Positions 52,647 to 61,002 are shown, counted from the stretch's first letter. The stretch is 64,000 bases of DNA from Actinotalea endophytica (GCF_025717005.1 NZ_JAOVZU010000001.1:549091-613090), one strand, 5' to 3'. Program-made: numbers and translations. Notes: generated from the letters alone by a model not told the origin.

Positions 52647-53657
52647 ATGACCGCCAAGAAGATCATCCTCGACACCGATCCCGGGGTCGGGATCCCGGGG
52701 ACCGACGCGGACGACCCGATCGCGATCCTGCTCGCCCTCGCGCATCCTGGCGTGGAGCTGGTCGGTGTGACGACGACCTTCGGCAACTGCCCGCCCGCGC
52801 TCTCCGCGCGAGGAGCGGCGGCCGTGCTCCTCGCGGCCGGACGCCCCGACATCCCAGTGGTTCCGGGCTCCCCCGAGCCCCTCGACGGTGAGCTCGCCGA
52901 GGTGCTGGTGCAGGCCTACGCGGGGGCTCGCGGTCGCGAGGGCCGGATCCCGCTGCCGGCGACTCCCGAGGTCGATCGTGATGCGGCCGACTTCATCATC
53001 GACACGGCCCGCTCGGCGCCGGGTGAGATCACGGTCGTCGCGATCGGCCCGCAGACGAACCTCGCCACGGCTCTGCGGCGTGACCCGGCACTTGCCGGTT
53101 ACCTCGCCGGCGTGGTCTTCATGGGCGGAGGCCTGGGGATCGAGCCCACCTTCGGGCGGGGCAACATCACCCCCGTCGCCGAGTGCAACATCTACTTCGA
53201 CCCGGTCGCGGCCGACATCGTCATGCGCTCCGGGGTCGACCTGACGATGGTCAGCCTCGACGTGACGAACCCGGCGACGGGGCTGCTCCTGACCGAGGAC
53301 GTGATCCGCACGGTCGACCCGGACGAGTCGGCGGTCGGTCGGATCTTCGCGGACATCAGCTCGACGTACCTCGAAGCGCCGATGTTCGACTGGGGGCACG
53401 GGTGCGTGCTCTACGACCCGCTCGCGGTGCTCGCTGCCGCCGACCCGAGCGTCGGCACCTACGAGGACATGGCGATCGCGATCGAGACGCTCGGTGAGCA
53501 CACCCGCGGCCAGACAGTCCCGCTGCGTGACGCGCCGCCCAACGTCCACGTCATGGTGACCGTCGATGGGACAGCCGCCGTGCGCGAGGTCGTCGACCAG
53601 ATCCGTCGGCTGTCCGTCGAGACGGCCACAGCAGGGAAGAAGGACTCCCGTGAGTGA
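52647..53657 (+). CDS. Nucleoside-hydrolase-family protein with altered catalytic motifs
   Basis: Calcium-dependent N-ribohydrolase fold (IUNH family), 336 residues. The N-terminal Asp motif is split: D9-T-D11-P-G is followed by an inserted VGIPGTDA before D22-D23, where classical enzymes have DxDPGxDD. VTTTFGNCP and the C-terminal Asp in VLYDPLAV follow, but the residue before that Asp is Tyr instead of the His that serves as acid in inosine-uridine hydrolases. I chose the ATG at 52647 (GAGGAG 8 bases upstream) over a GTG at 52638. Within a sugar-import operon it may split an unusual glycosyl compound; true substrate unknown. Confidence 0.82.
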   Translation: MTAKKIILDTDPGVGIPGTDADDPIAILLALAHPGVELVGVTTTFGNCPPALSARGAAAVLLAAGRPDIPVVPGSPEPLDGELAEVLVQAYAGARGREGRIPLPATPEVDRDAADFIIDTARSAPGEITVVAIGPQTNLATALRRDPALAGYLAGVVFMGGGLGIEPTFGRGNITPVAECNIYFDPVAADIVMRSGVDLTMVSLDVTNPATGLLLTEDVIRTVDPDESAVGRIFADISSTYLEAPMFDWGHGCVLYDPLAVLAAADPSVGTYEDMAIAIETLGEHTRGQTVPLRDAPPNVHVMVTVDGTAAVREVVDQIRRLSVETATAGKKDSRE

Positions 53658-54534
53658 CACCCAGACCAACCCGCTCGGCGTCCATGCCCTCGTCTGGGCC
53701 GGGGACACCAGCGCCGCTTCGGTCGAGCGCGCCGTGCGGGAGACCGCCGCGGTCGGTTTCGACCTGCTCGAGTTCTCGCTGCACGACCTCGACAACCTCG
53801 ACGTGCCGGCGACGAAGGTGCTCCTCGAGGACGCCGGCCTTCAGGTGGCCTGCTCCCGCGGCCTCGCGTTCGACGCGGACGTGTCCAGTGACGACCCGGC
53901 GGTCGTGGCGCGCGGCGCCGACCTCCTCGCGGCCTCGCTCGCCGCGACCGTCGGGCTCGGGGGCAAGGTCTTCACCGGAGCGCTGTACAGCGCTCTGGGC
54001 AAGTACCCCCGCCCGCTGACCGCTGCCGGTCGGGCCAACGCCGTCGCCGTGATCAAGGACCTCGCCACGCAGGCGGCGTCGGACGACGTGACGCTCGGCC
54101 TCGAGATCTGCAACCGGTACGAGACCAACGTGGTCAACACCGCGCGTGACGCGCTGCGGCTGGCCGACGACATCGGCGCCGACAACGTCAAGATCCACCT
54201 CGACACCTATCACATGAACATCGAGGAGGACGACCTGGTCCGCCCCGTCCTCGAGGTCGGCGACCGGCTCGGCTACGTGCACATCGGGGAGAACCACCGA
54301 GGACACCTCGGTTCGGGACACCTGGACCTCACCGGCTTCTTCCACGCGCTCGGTGACATCGACTACCGCGGCCCGATCACCTTCGAGTCGTTCTCCAGCG
54401 CCGTCGTCGCCGAAGGGCTGTCCAACGACCTCGCGGTCTGGCGCGACCTGTGGACCGACGGCCGCGAGCTCGCCGAGCACGCGTGCGTGTACCTGACCAC
54501 GCTGCTCGCCGTCAGCCGGCCCGCGCGCGTCTGA
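53650..54534 (+). CDS. Sugar isomerase/epimerase, D-tagatose 3-epimerase/RhaI-like TIM barrel
   Basis: Xylose-isomerase-like TIM-barrel protein of 294 residues. Metal ligands of the ketose 3-epimerase group are visible: Glu in LEICNRYETN, Asp and His in HLDTYHMNIEE, His in the GENHRGHLGSGHLD region and Glu in ITFESFSS. Members interconvert free ketoses (fructose/psicose, tagatose/sorbose) at C3. The GTG start overlaps the hydrolase stop by eight bases, so the two are translationally linked. It most likely processes the sugar freed by the hydrolase or the GH32-like enzyme (inference). Confidence 0.82.
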   Translation: MSDTQTNPLGVHALVWAGDTSAASVERAVRETAAVGFDLLEFSLHDLDNLDVPATKVLLEDAGLQVACSRGLAFDADVSSDDPAVVARGADLLAASLAATVGLGGKVFTGALYSALGKYPRPLTAAGRANAVAVIKDLATQAASDDVTLGLEICNRYETNVVNTARDALRLADDIGADNVKIHLDTYHMNIEEDDLVRPVLEVGDRLGYVHIGENHRGHLGSGHLDLTGFFHALGDIDYRGPITFESFSSAVVAEGLSNDLAVWRDLWTDGRELAEHACVYLTTLLAVSRPARV

Positions 54535-54543
54535 GGCGACGTC

Positions 54544-55194
54544 GTGATCACCGTCGACCCGGCTCTGGTCGCCAGGCTGGAGTCCCTGATGGCGCGCCAC
54601 CGGCGCGTGCTCCTCGGGATCACCGGCGCGCCGGGCGCCGGCAAGTCGACTCTCGCCGAGGCGATCGTCGACCTCGTCGACCCCGACCGGCGAACCGCCG
54701 CGTGGGTGCCGATGGACGGCTACCACCTCGCCGACGTCGAGCTCGACCGGCTCGGTCGGCGGGCCCGCAAGGGGGCGATCGACACGTTCGACGGGCACGG
54801 GTACGTGTCGCTGCTCCGCCGGATCGCGCAGGAGACCACGACGACCGTTTACGCGCCCGCCTTCGACCGCTCGATCGAGCAGCCGATCGCGGGCAGCATC
54901 CCGGTGCTGCCGCAGGCGCGGCTCGTGGTGACCGAGGGCAACTACCTGCTCGACACCGAGGAGCCGTGGGGGGAGGTCCGCTCGGCGCTGACCGAGGTGT
55001 GGTTCTGCGACGTCGCGGCCGAGGTTCGGCAGGAGCGGCTGGTCGCGCGGCACGTCGAGTTCGGCAAGGCTCCTGACGCCGCGCGAGCCTGGGTCACGGA
55101 CGTCGACGAGGCCAACGCCCGCCGCATCATCGAAGCCCGCGACCGGGCGGCGTGCGTCGTCGTCGATGGTTCGTTGACGGCAGCGCTGACATGA
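54544..55194 (+). CDS. Nucleoside/sugar kinase with uridine-kinase (PRK) fold
   Basis: P-loop kinase of 216 residues: Walker A GAPGAGKST at 28-36, the MDGYHL substrate motif, DTFDGHGY and the lid segment VTEGNYLL. Close relatives annotated as nucleoside/nucleotide kinase or FrcK occur beside fructose-type importers, where the phosphate acceptor is thought to be a sugar. The GTG is 10 bases after the epimerase stop. The stop overlaps the next gene (ATGA). Whether it acts on a ketose or a nucleoside is open. Confidence 0.82.
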   Translation: MITVDPALVARLESLMARHRRVLLGITGAPGAGKSTLAEAIVDLVDPDRRTAAWVPMDGYHLADVELDRLGRRARKGAIDTFDGHGYVSLLRRIAQETTTTVYAPAFDRSIEQPIAGSIPVLPQARLVVTEGNYLLDTEEPWGEVRSALTEVWFCDVAAEVRQERLVARHVEFGKAPDAARAWVTDVDEANARRIIEARDRAACVVVDGSLTAALT

Positions 55195-56606
55195 GCCTCG
55201 TCCGTCGGCCACCGGCGGCCGCAGCGGCCGGTGACGCGATCCCGGTCCGGATCGACGGTGTGACCCACCTGTTCTACCTGTCGTCGCCGCCCGGGCCGCT
55301 GGAGTACCCGGGGCGGGTTCGCACCAGCTGGGAGCACGCGAGCTCGCGGGATCTCGTGCACTGGCGTCACCACGCGCCCGCGCTCGAGCCCGGCGGCGAG
55401 GGCGATGTCGATGCCGGCGGTGTGTGGACCGGATCGGTCGTGCAGCACGAGGGTGCGCTCTACCTCTTCTACACCGGGCACGACCCGGGTTCGGCCAACC
55501 CGCAGACGATCTGCCTGGCGATCAGCGACGACGGCGAGACGTTCACCCGCCACCCGGGCAACCCCCTCCTGCTGCCCCCGGCCGGGTGCGAGCCGGTCGA
55601 CTGGCGCGACCCATACGTCTTCTTCCACCCCGACGAGCAGGTCTGGTGGATGGTCATTGCGGCGCGCGCAGCGGAGGGGCCCTACTGGCGCCGCGGGACG
55701 ATCATGCTCGCGACGTCCACGGACTTGGTGACCTGGGCCGTCGAGGACGAGCCGCTCTACGCGCCAGGCACCACCTACTGCCCGGAGTGCCCGGAGCTGT
55801 GGCCGGTCGACGGCCGCTGGTACCTCGTCTACTCGCGGTTCGACGACGACGCGGGCACCGTCTACCGGGTGGCGGACAGCTCCCGCGGGCCGTTCCGCAC
55901 GCCGGCCGACGACTCGCTCGGCGGGCGTCGCTGGTACGCCGCCAAATCAGCGGAGGCCGATCACGGTCGGGTGTTCTTCGGCTGGTTGCACGACCGGGTC
56001 GGCGAGCGCTGGCTGTGGGGCGGCGACATGGCGTTGCCGAGGCTGGTCACCGCGCGGGACGACGGCACCCTGCAGGTTGCGCCGCTGCGCCAGGCCTGGC
56101 AGCTCGGTGAGACGTCGGCGACCTGGTCGGGCTCGCTGGGTGCACCGGGTCGGTCGACCGCGCACGAGGTGCTCCGGGACCTCCCGGATCGCTCCCACGT
56201 GACCGCGGCATTGAGCTTCGGCGACGCGCGCGCGGCGGAGATCCGACTCGAGGACGCGGACGCCGAGGGGTGGCGCCTGGTGCTCGACCCGGTCAGGGGA
56301 ACCGCTTCGCTGCGTCGTGAGCCCGCGCCGCTCGACGACTTCTGGACCGACCTCACGGCCCGCGGGACCGTGCACCGCGAGGTCGACGGCCAGGTTCTGA
56401 CCTCTGCGGCCCTCGGACCCTCCGCCGAACAGCTCTCGGTGGAGATCGTGCTGGACGGGGAGATCCTGGAGGTCTACCTGAACGACCACGCGGCGCTCAC
56501 CTGGCGCATCGAACGCGACCGGCCGCTGGGTCTGGTGGCGGTCTCGGACGACGGCGCAGTGACGTGGGATCTCGTGGTTCGTGCGTGGAGGCCGGCGGGA
56601 GCCTAG
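55191..56606 (+). CDS. Divergent glycoside hydrolase family 32-like enzyme
   Basis: Five-bladed beta-propeller glycosidase of 471 residues with a C-terminal beta-sandwich, related to levanases and invertases. The RDP motif (R139-D140-P141 in DWRDPYVFF) and the acid/base EC (E199 in YCPECPELW) are present. The classical WMNDPNG nucleophile motif is missing; D15 in AGDAIPVRIDG takes its position, as in intracellular GH32/GH43-like proteins of sugar operons. No signal peptide, so it works in the cytoplasm on imported substrate. The last gene of the operon, overlapping the kinase stop. Fructoside cleavage is likely but not certain. Confidence 0.78.
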   Translation: MSLVRRPPAAAAAGDAIPVRIDGVTHLFYLSSPPGPLEYPGRVRTSWEHASSRDLVHWRHHAPALEPGGEGDVDAGGVWTGSVVQHEGALYLFYTGHDPGSANPQTICLAISDDGETFTRHPGNPLLLPPAGCEPVDWRDPYVFFHPDEQVWWMVIAARAAEGPYWRRGTIMLATSTDLVTWAVEDEPLYAPGTTYCPECPELWPVDGRWYLVYSRFDDDAGTVYRVADSSRGPFRTPADDSLGGRRWYAAKSAEADHGRVFFGWLHDRVGERWLWGGDMALPRLVTARDDGTLQVAPLRQAWQLGETSATWSGSLGAPGRSTAHEVLRDLPDRSHVTAALSFGDARAAEIRLEDADAEGWRLVLDPVRGTASLRREPAPLDDFWTDLTARGTVHREVDGQVLTSAALGPSAEQLSVEIVLDGEILEVYLNDHAALTWRIERDRPLGLVAVSDDGAVTWDLVVRAWRPAGA

Positions 56607-57095
56607 GCGGCGGGTCGTCGGTATCGTCCTGCCATAGCCGTCCTCCTGCCCTGAGAGTCCGGCGGGCCGGCTCGGGAACACATGGCGTCGATCGACTATC
56701 GCTCAGTCACCGTGCACATCGCCAGAGGCTCGGGCACGTCGGCGACGACGCTCGCGGCGTCGGCGGCGGGTTCGTCAGCGGCCGGTCCGGCGCATCGCCG
56801 CTCCGGAGCCGAGGAACACCAGGCCGCCGCCCGCGATGACGAGCCACATGGGGAAGGGGTCGGTGACCACGAGGAGGCAGACGACGGCGGCCGCGATGCC
56901 GATGAGACCGACGATCATCATGGCCAGCCCCTGACTGTGCGCGACGTGGGGATGGGTAGACATGCGCGATCACCTTCTCAGCACGATTCTCGCGACCTGC
57001 GGCTGGACGGCTCAAGGGGCGAACGCCCCTGAACCGACCTCGGCCGGCCGCCGATCTGGCAGCCTGGACGGGCTGATCAAGATCCGGGGGTAGTG
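56607..57095. other. Spacer between GH32 gene and hydrolase pair
   Basis: Apart from the small membrane-protein gene on the minus strand (56775-56963) I see no gene or convincing terminator here; the reading frames on the plus strand lack homology and start sites. Confidence 0.5.
56775..56963 (-). CDS. Small two-helix membrane protein
   Basis: Predicted protein of 62 residues with two hydrophobic segments (about 13-32 and 36-55) separated by DPFPM and a basic C-terminal end, so both ends face the same side. GAAGGTGA lies upstream of the ATG at a workable distance. The segment composition is that of a real membrane protein, unlike the out-of-frame translations around it. No family is recognised, and it stands alone in a 489-base spacer. 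Confidence 0.5.
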   Translation of the reverse strand: MSTHPHVAHSQGLAMMIVGLIGIAAAVVCLLVVTDPFPMWLVIAGGGLVFLGSGAAMRRTGR

Positions 57096-57950
57096 ATGCA
57101 GATTCGGGATGTCTCGTTGTCCGTCGACGTCGCGGGCAGCGGGCCCCCGCTCGCGCTGATGCACGGCGGCCCGGGCGCCGACCACTGGAGCATGCAGCCG
57201 TTCCGGCGTCTGTCGGACGAGCACACCACCGTGTTCTACGACCACCGCTGCAACGGGCGCTCCGGCGGCGAGGCGTCCTCGCTGACCTGGGAGAACCTCA
57301 CCGCGGACGCCGACGCGCTGCGCGAGGCGCTCGGGTTCGACCGGTGGGCGGTGCTGGGCCACTCGTTCGGCGGGCACGTCGCACTCGAGTACGCGCTGCG
57401 CTACCCGGACCGGGTCTCCCACCTGGTGCTGCTCGACACGGCCGGCGAGGCCCGGTGGGCGCGTGACGAGGCCCCGGAGCTGCTCACCGCACGCGGGTTC
57501 CCGCCGGAGAAGGTCGAGCTGGTGCGGCGCTGGTTCCGCGGCGAGTTCGAGCCGAAGGAGATGATGCGGATCCTGATGCGCATCGGCCCCGCGTACTACT
57601 CGCGGCCCTCGACGTGGCTGGTGATGCGCGAGCTGCTCGAGGGCGGGTGGCGCGCGAAGACCCGGCCCGAGGCGCTGATCGAGGCCGGCAAGGTCCTGCT
57701 GCCCGGATGGTCGGTCATGGACCGGCTGCACGAGCTGCGCGTGCCGACCCTGGTGGTGGCCGGGGTCGACGACTTCCTCTTCCCGCCGGAGTGTCAGGAG
57801 CAGCTCGCAGCGGCGATCCCCGGCGCGCGGCTGGAGCTGGTCGAGGGCGCCGGGCACAACGCCCACTCCGAGCAGCCGGGGGTGACGTTGGGGCTCGTGC
57901 GGGAGTTCCTCGCCGGGCCGGGTGATGTTCCCGGGTCGGACGATGCCTGA
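57096..57950 (+). CDS. Alpha/beta hydrolase, proline-iminopeptidase-like
   Basis: Serine hydrolase of 284 residues. HGGPGADHW (oxyanion, about residues 23-31), YDHRCNGRS, the nucleophile elbow GHSFGGH with Ser near residue 89, the acid Asp in AGVDDFLFP and the His in GAGHNAHSE give the proline iminopeptidase/tropinesterase pattern. The ATG at 57096 follows GGGGG; a GTG one codon before is the alternative. Its last eight bases overlap a second hydrolase gene, so both are co-translated. Substrate unknown. Confidence 0.78.
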   Translation: MQIRDVSLSVDVAGSGPPLALMHGGPGADHWSMQPFRRLSDEHTTVFYDHRCNGRSGGEASSLTWENLTADADALREALGFDRWAVLGHSFGGHVALEYALRYPDRVSHLVLLDTAGEARWARDEAPELLTARGFPPEKVELVRRWFRGEFEPKEMMRILMRIGPAYYSRPSTWLVMRELLEGGWRAKTRPEALIEAGKVLLPGWSVMDRLHELRVPTLVVAGVDDFLFPPECQEQLAAAIPGARLELVEGAGHNAHSEQPGVTLGLVREFLAGPGDVPGSDDA

Positions 57951-58782
57951 GCGAGGTGACCGGCCGCGGGTCGGCGACCTGTTCGTCGACGTCGCGGGCG
58001 ACCCCGGGCAGCCGGCGATCGTGTTCGTGCACGGCGGCGGGCCGAGCGGCCGGATGTGGCGTGCGCACCTGGACGCGCTCGGCGACCGGTACCACTGCCT
58101 GGCGCCGGACCTGCCGGGGTTCGGGCGTAGCAACCACCTGGCGCCGGTGTCGCTGGACCAGGCGGCGGGGCTCGTCGCGGAGCTGATCGAGACCCGGGTG
58201 CCGGGCGGTCGGGCGAGCGTGGTCGGGTTGTCGTACGGCGGGTCGGTCGTGCTCTCGCTGATGGGCGGGCGTGCGGACGTCCTGGACCGCGTGGTGGTCG
58301 ACGGTGCGGGTGTGCTGACCTGGTGGGGAGACCGGCTGGTGATCGCCGGGGTGGCCGCGGTGTCGCCGATCATCCGGACGCGAGCCGTGCACGCTGTGCT
58401 CGGACGGGTCGGCATGAGCGGGCTCGCCGACGAGCTGCGCACCGCGTCACCGGCGGCCTTCCGGCGCGCGTTCGCCGAAGGCTGGGTGGCGCCGCTCTCG
58501 CGCGCGCTGCTCGCGGCACCGTGCCCGACCCTGCTGGTGGGTGGCGAGAACGAGCAGACCGTCCGGGCGTCGAACGCCGCGCTCGCGGCGCTGCTGCCGA
58601 GCGCCGAGGCGCGCTTCGCGCCGGCTCACGGCCACGGCTGGTTCGCGTGGGAGCTGGACCTGCACATCCGGATGGTCGAGGCGTGGGTCGCGGGTGGGGA
58701 GCTGCCGTCGGAGCTCGGGGTGGAGCCGCCGTCGCAGGCCGCGGTGGAGCGGGTGCTCGCACGGCTCAGCCCGCGTGGATGA
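57943..58782 (+). CDS. Alpha/beta hydrolase, second of a tandem pair
   Basis: Serine hydrolase of 279 residues, clearly different from its neighbour: VHGGGPSGRMW, APDLPGFGRS, the elbow GLSYGGS (Leu instead of His before Ser), a late acidic residue in VGGENEQT and the His in AHGHGW. The start is uncertain: the ATG at 57943 overlaps the preceding stop region, while an ATG at 57925 is also possible. The 3' end overlaps the convergent DeoR gene by 17 bases. Role unknown. Confidence 0.72.
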   Translation: MPERGDRPRVGDLFVDVAGDPGQPAIVFVHGGGPSGRMWRAHLDALGDRYHCLAPDLPGFGRSNHLAPVSLDQAAGLVAELIETRVPGGRASVVGLSYGGSVVLSLMGGRADVLDRVVVDGAGVLTWWGDRLVIAGVAAVSPIIRTRAVHAVLGRVGMSGLADELRTASPAAFRRAFAEGWVAPLSRALLAAPCPTLLVGGENEQTVRASNAALAALLPSAEARFAPAHGHGWFAWELDLHIRMVEAWVAGGELPSELGVEPPSQAAVERVLARLSPRG

Positions 58783-59524
58783 GCGGAACGCCGACCTGCT
58801 GGAGAGCGAGCACCGAGGGGTCGTCGGCGGGCGCGTCGGTGATGACGGCGGTGATGTCGGTGAAGGCGGCGACCTGGAACTGCGATGCGGCGCCGATCTT
58901 CTCCGAGCTCGCCAGCACGTAGGTGTCGGCCGAGCGGCGTGCCAGGGCGCGCTTCATCGCAGCCTCCTCGCTGTCGCCGGTGGTGAGCTGCCGCTCCGGG
59001 TGGACGCCCGTGACGCCGATGAAGCACAGGTCGGCGGAGAGCATCGACACCGCCTCGAGCGCGGCGGACCCGCACGTGACGATCGAGTGCTTGAACAGCC
59101 GCCCGCCGATCACCGTGACGTCGATCCGCGGGTGGGGGACCAGGGCGGCCGCGATCGTCGGGCTGTGCGTGATGACCGAGCACTCCAGCGACGGCGGTAG
59201 GGCGGCGACCAGGGCGAGGGCCGTGGTGCCGCCGTCGATGATCACGGTGCTGCCGGGGGTGACGAGGCGTGCCGCGGTGCGCGCGACCCGGGTCTTGCCG
59301 GCGGGCTCGATCGCCTCGCGCTGGGCGTAGGGAGCGACGGCGGGCGACGCGGGCAGGGCGCCGCCGTACACGCGCTGGCAGAGCCCCTCGGCCGCGAGCT
59401 CGCGCAGGTCCCGGCGGATGCTGTCCTCGGAGAGGTCGAGGTCGCGTGCTACCTGCTTGGCGACGATCTTGCCCTCGGCCGCCAGGCGGTCGAGGAGGTA
59501 CTGGCGGCGTTCGCTCGCGAGCAT
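58766..59524 (-). CDS. DeoR/GlpR-family transcriptional regulator
   Basis: Repressor of 252 residues: winged helix SERRQYLLDRLAAEG to LSEDSIRRDLRELAAEG (about residues 4-50) and the sensor domain with VIIDGGTTALAL, GGRLFKHSIVTCG and ASSEKIGAASQF. The ATG at 59524 has GAAGGAG 6 bases upstream. It diverges from a DUF4406-like gene 57 bases away. No sugar catabolic genes are adjacent, so its target is unclear; autoregulation or the divergent gene are the nearest candidates. Confidence 0.82.
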   Translation of the reverse strand: MLASERRQYLLDRLAAEGKIVAKQVARDLDLSEDSIRRDLRELAAEGLCQRVYGGALPASPAVAPYAQREAIEPAGKTRVARTAARLVTPGSTVIIDGGTTALALVAALPPSLECSVITHSPTIAAALVPHPRIDVTVIGGRLFKHSIVTCGSAALEAVSMLSADLCFIGVTGVHPERQLTTGDSEEAAMKRALARRSADTYVLASSEKIGAASQFQVAAFTDITAVITDAPADDPSVLALQQVGVPLIHAG

Positions 59525-59580
59525 TCGCACTCCTTCACGGTCTTGCACGATTCTACATGATGGGCTGTAAGGTCGCGGGC

Positions 59581-59976
59581 ATGACACAGCGTCCTTTGAT
59601 GATCCTGATCGCCGGCCCGTACCGGTCCGGCACCGGCGACGACCCTGAGCTGATGGCTGCGAACCTGCGGCGGCTCGAGGAGGCGGCTTGGCCGATCTTC
59701 CTGGCCGGGCATGTTCCGATGATCGGGGAGTGGGTCGCGCTGCCGGTGCTGGCCAGCGCCGGGGCGTCGGGGCCGCTGGATCCGCTCGCTGCGGAGGTGA
59801 TGTACCCGACGGCGGAGCGGCTGCTCCAGCACTGCGACGGGGTGCTGCGGCTGCCGGGGGAGTCGATCGGGGCGGATCAGGATGTCGCGATCGCGCTGGG
59901 GCGGGGGATTCCGGTGTACTGGCGGCTCGACGAGGTTCCGGGGGTCGCACAGGGCCCCGGACCGATCAGGAGGTGA
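59581..59976 (+). CDS. DUF4406-like (nucleoside deoxyribosyltransferase-fold) protein
   Basis: Protein of 131 residues with a single Rossmann-like fold: LMILIAGPYRSG at the N-terminus, ALPVLA and DPLAAEVMYPTAERLL in the middle and GADQDVAIALGRGIPVYW near the end. This resembles DUF4406 proteins, relatives of nucleoside 2-deoxyribosyltransferases, but their catalytic role is not established. The promoter region is short (57 bases shared with the divergent DeoR gene). The stop TGA is part of the Shine-Dalgarno sequence of the following tiny ORF. Confidence 0.65.
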   Translation: MTQRPLMILIAGPYRSGTGDDPELMAANLRRLEEAAWPIFLAGHVPMIGEWVALPVLASAGASGPLDPLAAEVMYPTAERLLQHCDGVLRLPGESIGADQDVAIALGRGIPVYWRLDEVPGVAQGPGPIRR

Positions 59977-59980
59977 GCCC

Positions 59981-60070
59981 ATGAGCCCACACGCGCCGGG
60001 GCGGCCCGGCTTGCCGCCGGTCGAGAGCCCGAGCGTGCCGCCTCGCGGGCCGGCGGGGCGGCGCTCATGA
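59981..60070 (+). CDS. 29-residue Pro/Arg-rich coupling ORF
   Basis: The ATG at 59981 has a near-perfect AGGAGGTGA 7 bases upstream, and the ORF runs 29 codons to a TGA that overlaps the esterase ATG (ATGA, 60067-60070). The esterase has no ribosome site of its own, so translating this small ORF probably delivers ribosomes to it. The peptide is rich in Pro, Gly and Arg with no recognisable function. Confidence 0.55.
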   Translation: MSPHAPGRPGLPPVESPSVPPRGPAGRRS

Positions 60071-61002
60071 CGAGTGACGCCGTCCACCCGGAGCTACGCC
60101 GATCCTTGAGGCGCGTCCCGCGGATGGACTTCCGGAAGCCCGCCGTCCGGACGCTCTCGCGCTGGGGCACGCGCCTCGCGCCGGGGCACCGCGTCCGCGG
60201 CGTCCGAACCCGCTGGGTCGATGCGGGTCCCGTCCGAGCCCGTGTCTACGAGCCGCTCTCCTCCGGTGCGCCGCACCCCGGGCTGCTCTGGCTGCACGGC
60301 GGCGGGCTCGTGATCGGCGATCCCCGGCAGGACGACCGCCTCTGTGCGGGCGCCGCTGCCGAGCTCGGCATCACGGTCGTCTCCCCGCGGTACCGGCTGG
60401 CCCCGGAGCACCCGTTCCCGGCCGCGCTCGATGACGCCGCCGCCGCGTGGCGCTGGACGCAGGAGCACACGGCCGAGCTGGGCGTCGAGCCCGGCGCGGT
60501 CGCCCTCGGCGGCGAGAGCGCCGGCGGTGGGCTCGCCGCGTGCCTCGCCCAGCTGCTGCGGGACACCTCCGAGGATCGACCGGTCGCCCAGTGGCTGTTC
60601 GCCCCGATGCTCGACGACCGCACCGCCGCCCGACGCCACCTCGACGAGCTCGACCACCCGGTCTGGAACAACACCGCGAACCGCTTCGGCTGGCGTGCGT
60701 ACCTCGGGGTGGAGCCTGGGATCGAGGATCTTCGTGACTACGCGGCAGCAGCCCGGCGCCTCGACCTCTCGGGCCTGCCGCCGACGTGGATCTGTGCCGG
60801 AGACATCGAGCTGTTCCACGACGAGGTGGTCGACTACGCGACGCGGTTGGGGGACGCAGGAGTCGACACCACGCTCGACATCGTCCCTGGCGGCGCCCAC
60901 GGGTTCGAGAACTGGGCGGCCACCACGCCACTGGCGACCTCGCTGGTCGCGCGAGCGCGCGCCTGGCTCGGCGCTGTGCTCGATCGCGCCCGCGCGACCT
61001 GA
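60067..61002 (+). CDS. Alpha/beta hydrolase, hormone-sensitive-lipase family (acetyl esterase-like)
   Basis: Esterase of 311 residues of the HSL (family IV) type: the oxyanion motif HGGGLVIG near residues 77-84, YRLAPEHPFPAAL, the nucleophile elbow GESAGGG, acid Asp in AGDIELFHDE and the His in GGAHGFENW. It has no signal peptide. Translation seems coupled to the tiny upstream ORF. It ends at a hairpin facing the minus-strand island. Substrates of this family are short-chain acyl esters. Confidence 0.85.
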   Translation: MTSDAVHPELRRSLRRVPRMDFRKPAVRTLSRWGTRLAPGHRVRGVRTRWVDAGPVRARVYEPLSSGAPHPGLLWLHGGGLVIGDPRQDDRLCAGAAAELGITVVSPRYRLAPEHPFPAALDDAAAAWRWTQEHTAELGVEPGAVALGGESAGGGLAACLAQLLRDTSEDRPVAQWLFAPMLDDRTAARRHLDELDHPVWNNTANRFGWRAYLGVEPGIEDLRDYAAAARRLDLSGLPPTWICAGDIELFHDEVVDYATRLGDAGVDTTLDIVPGGAHGFENWAATTPLATSLVARARAWLGAVLDRARAT

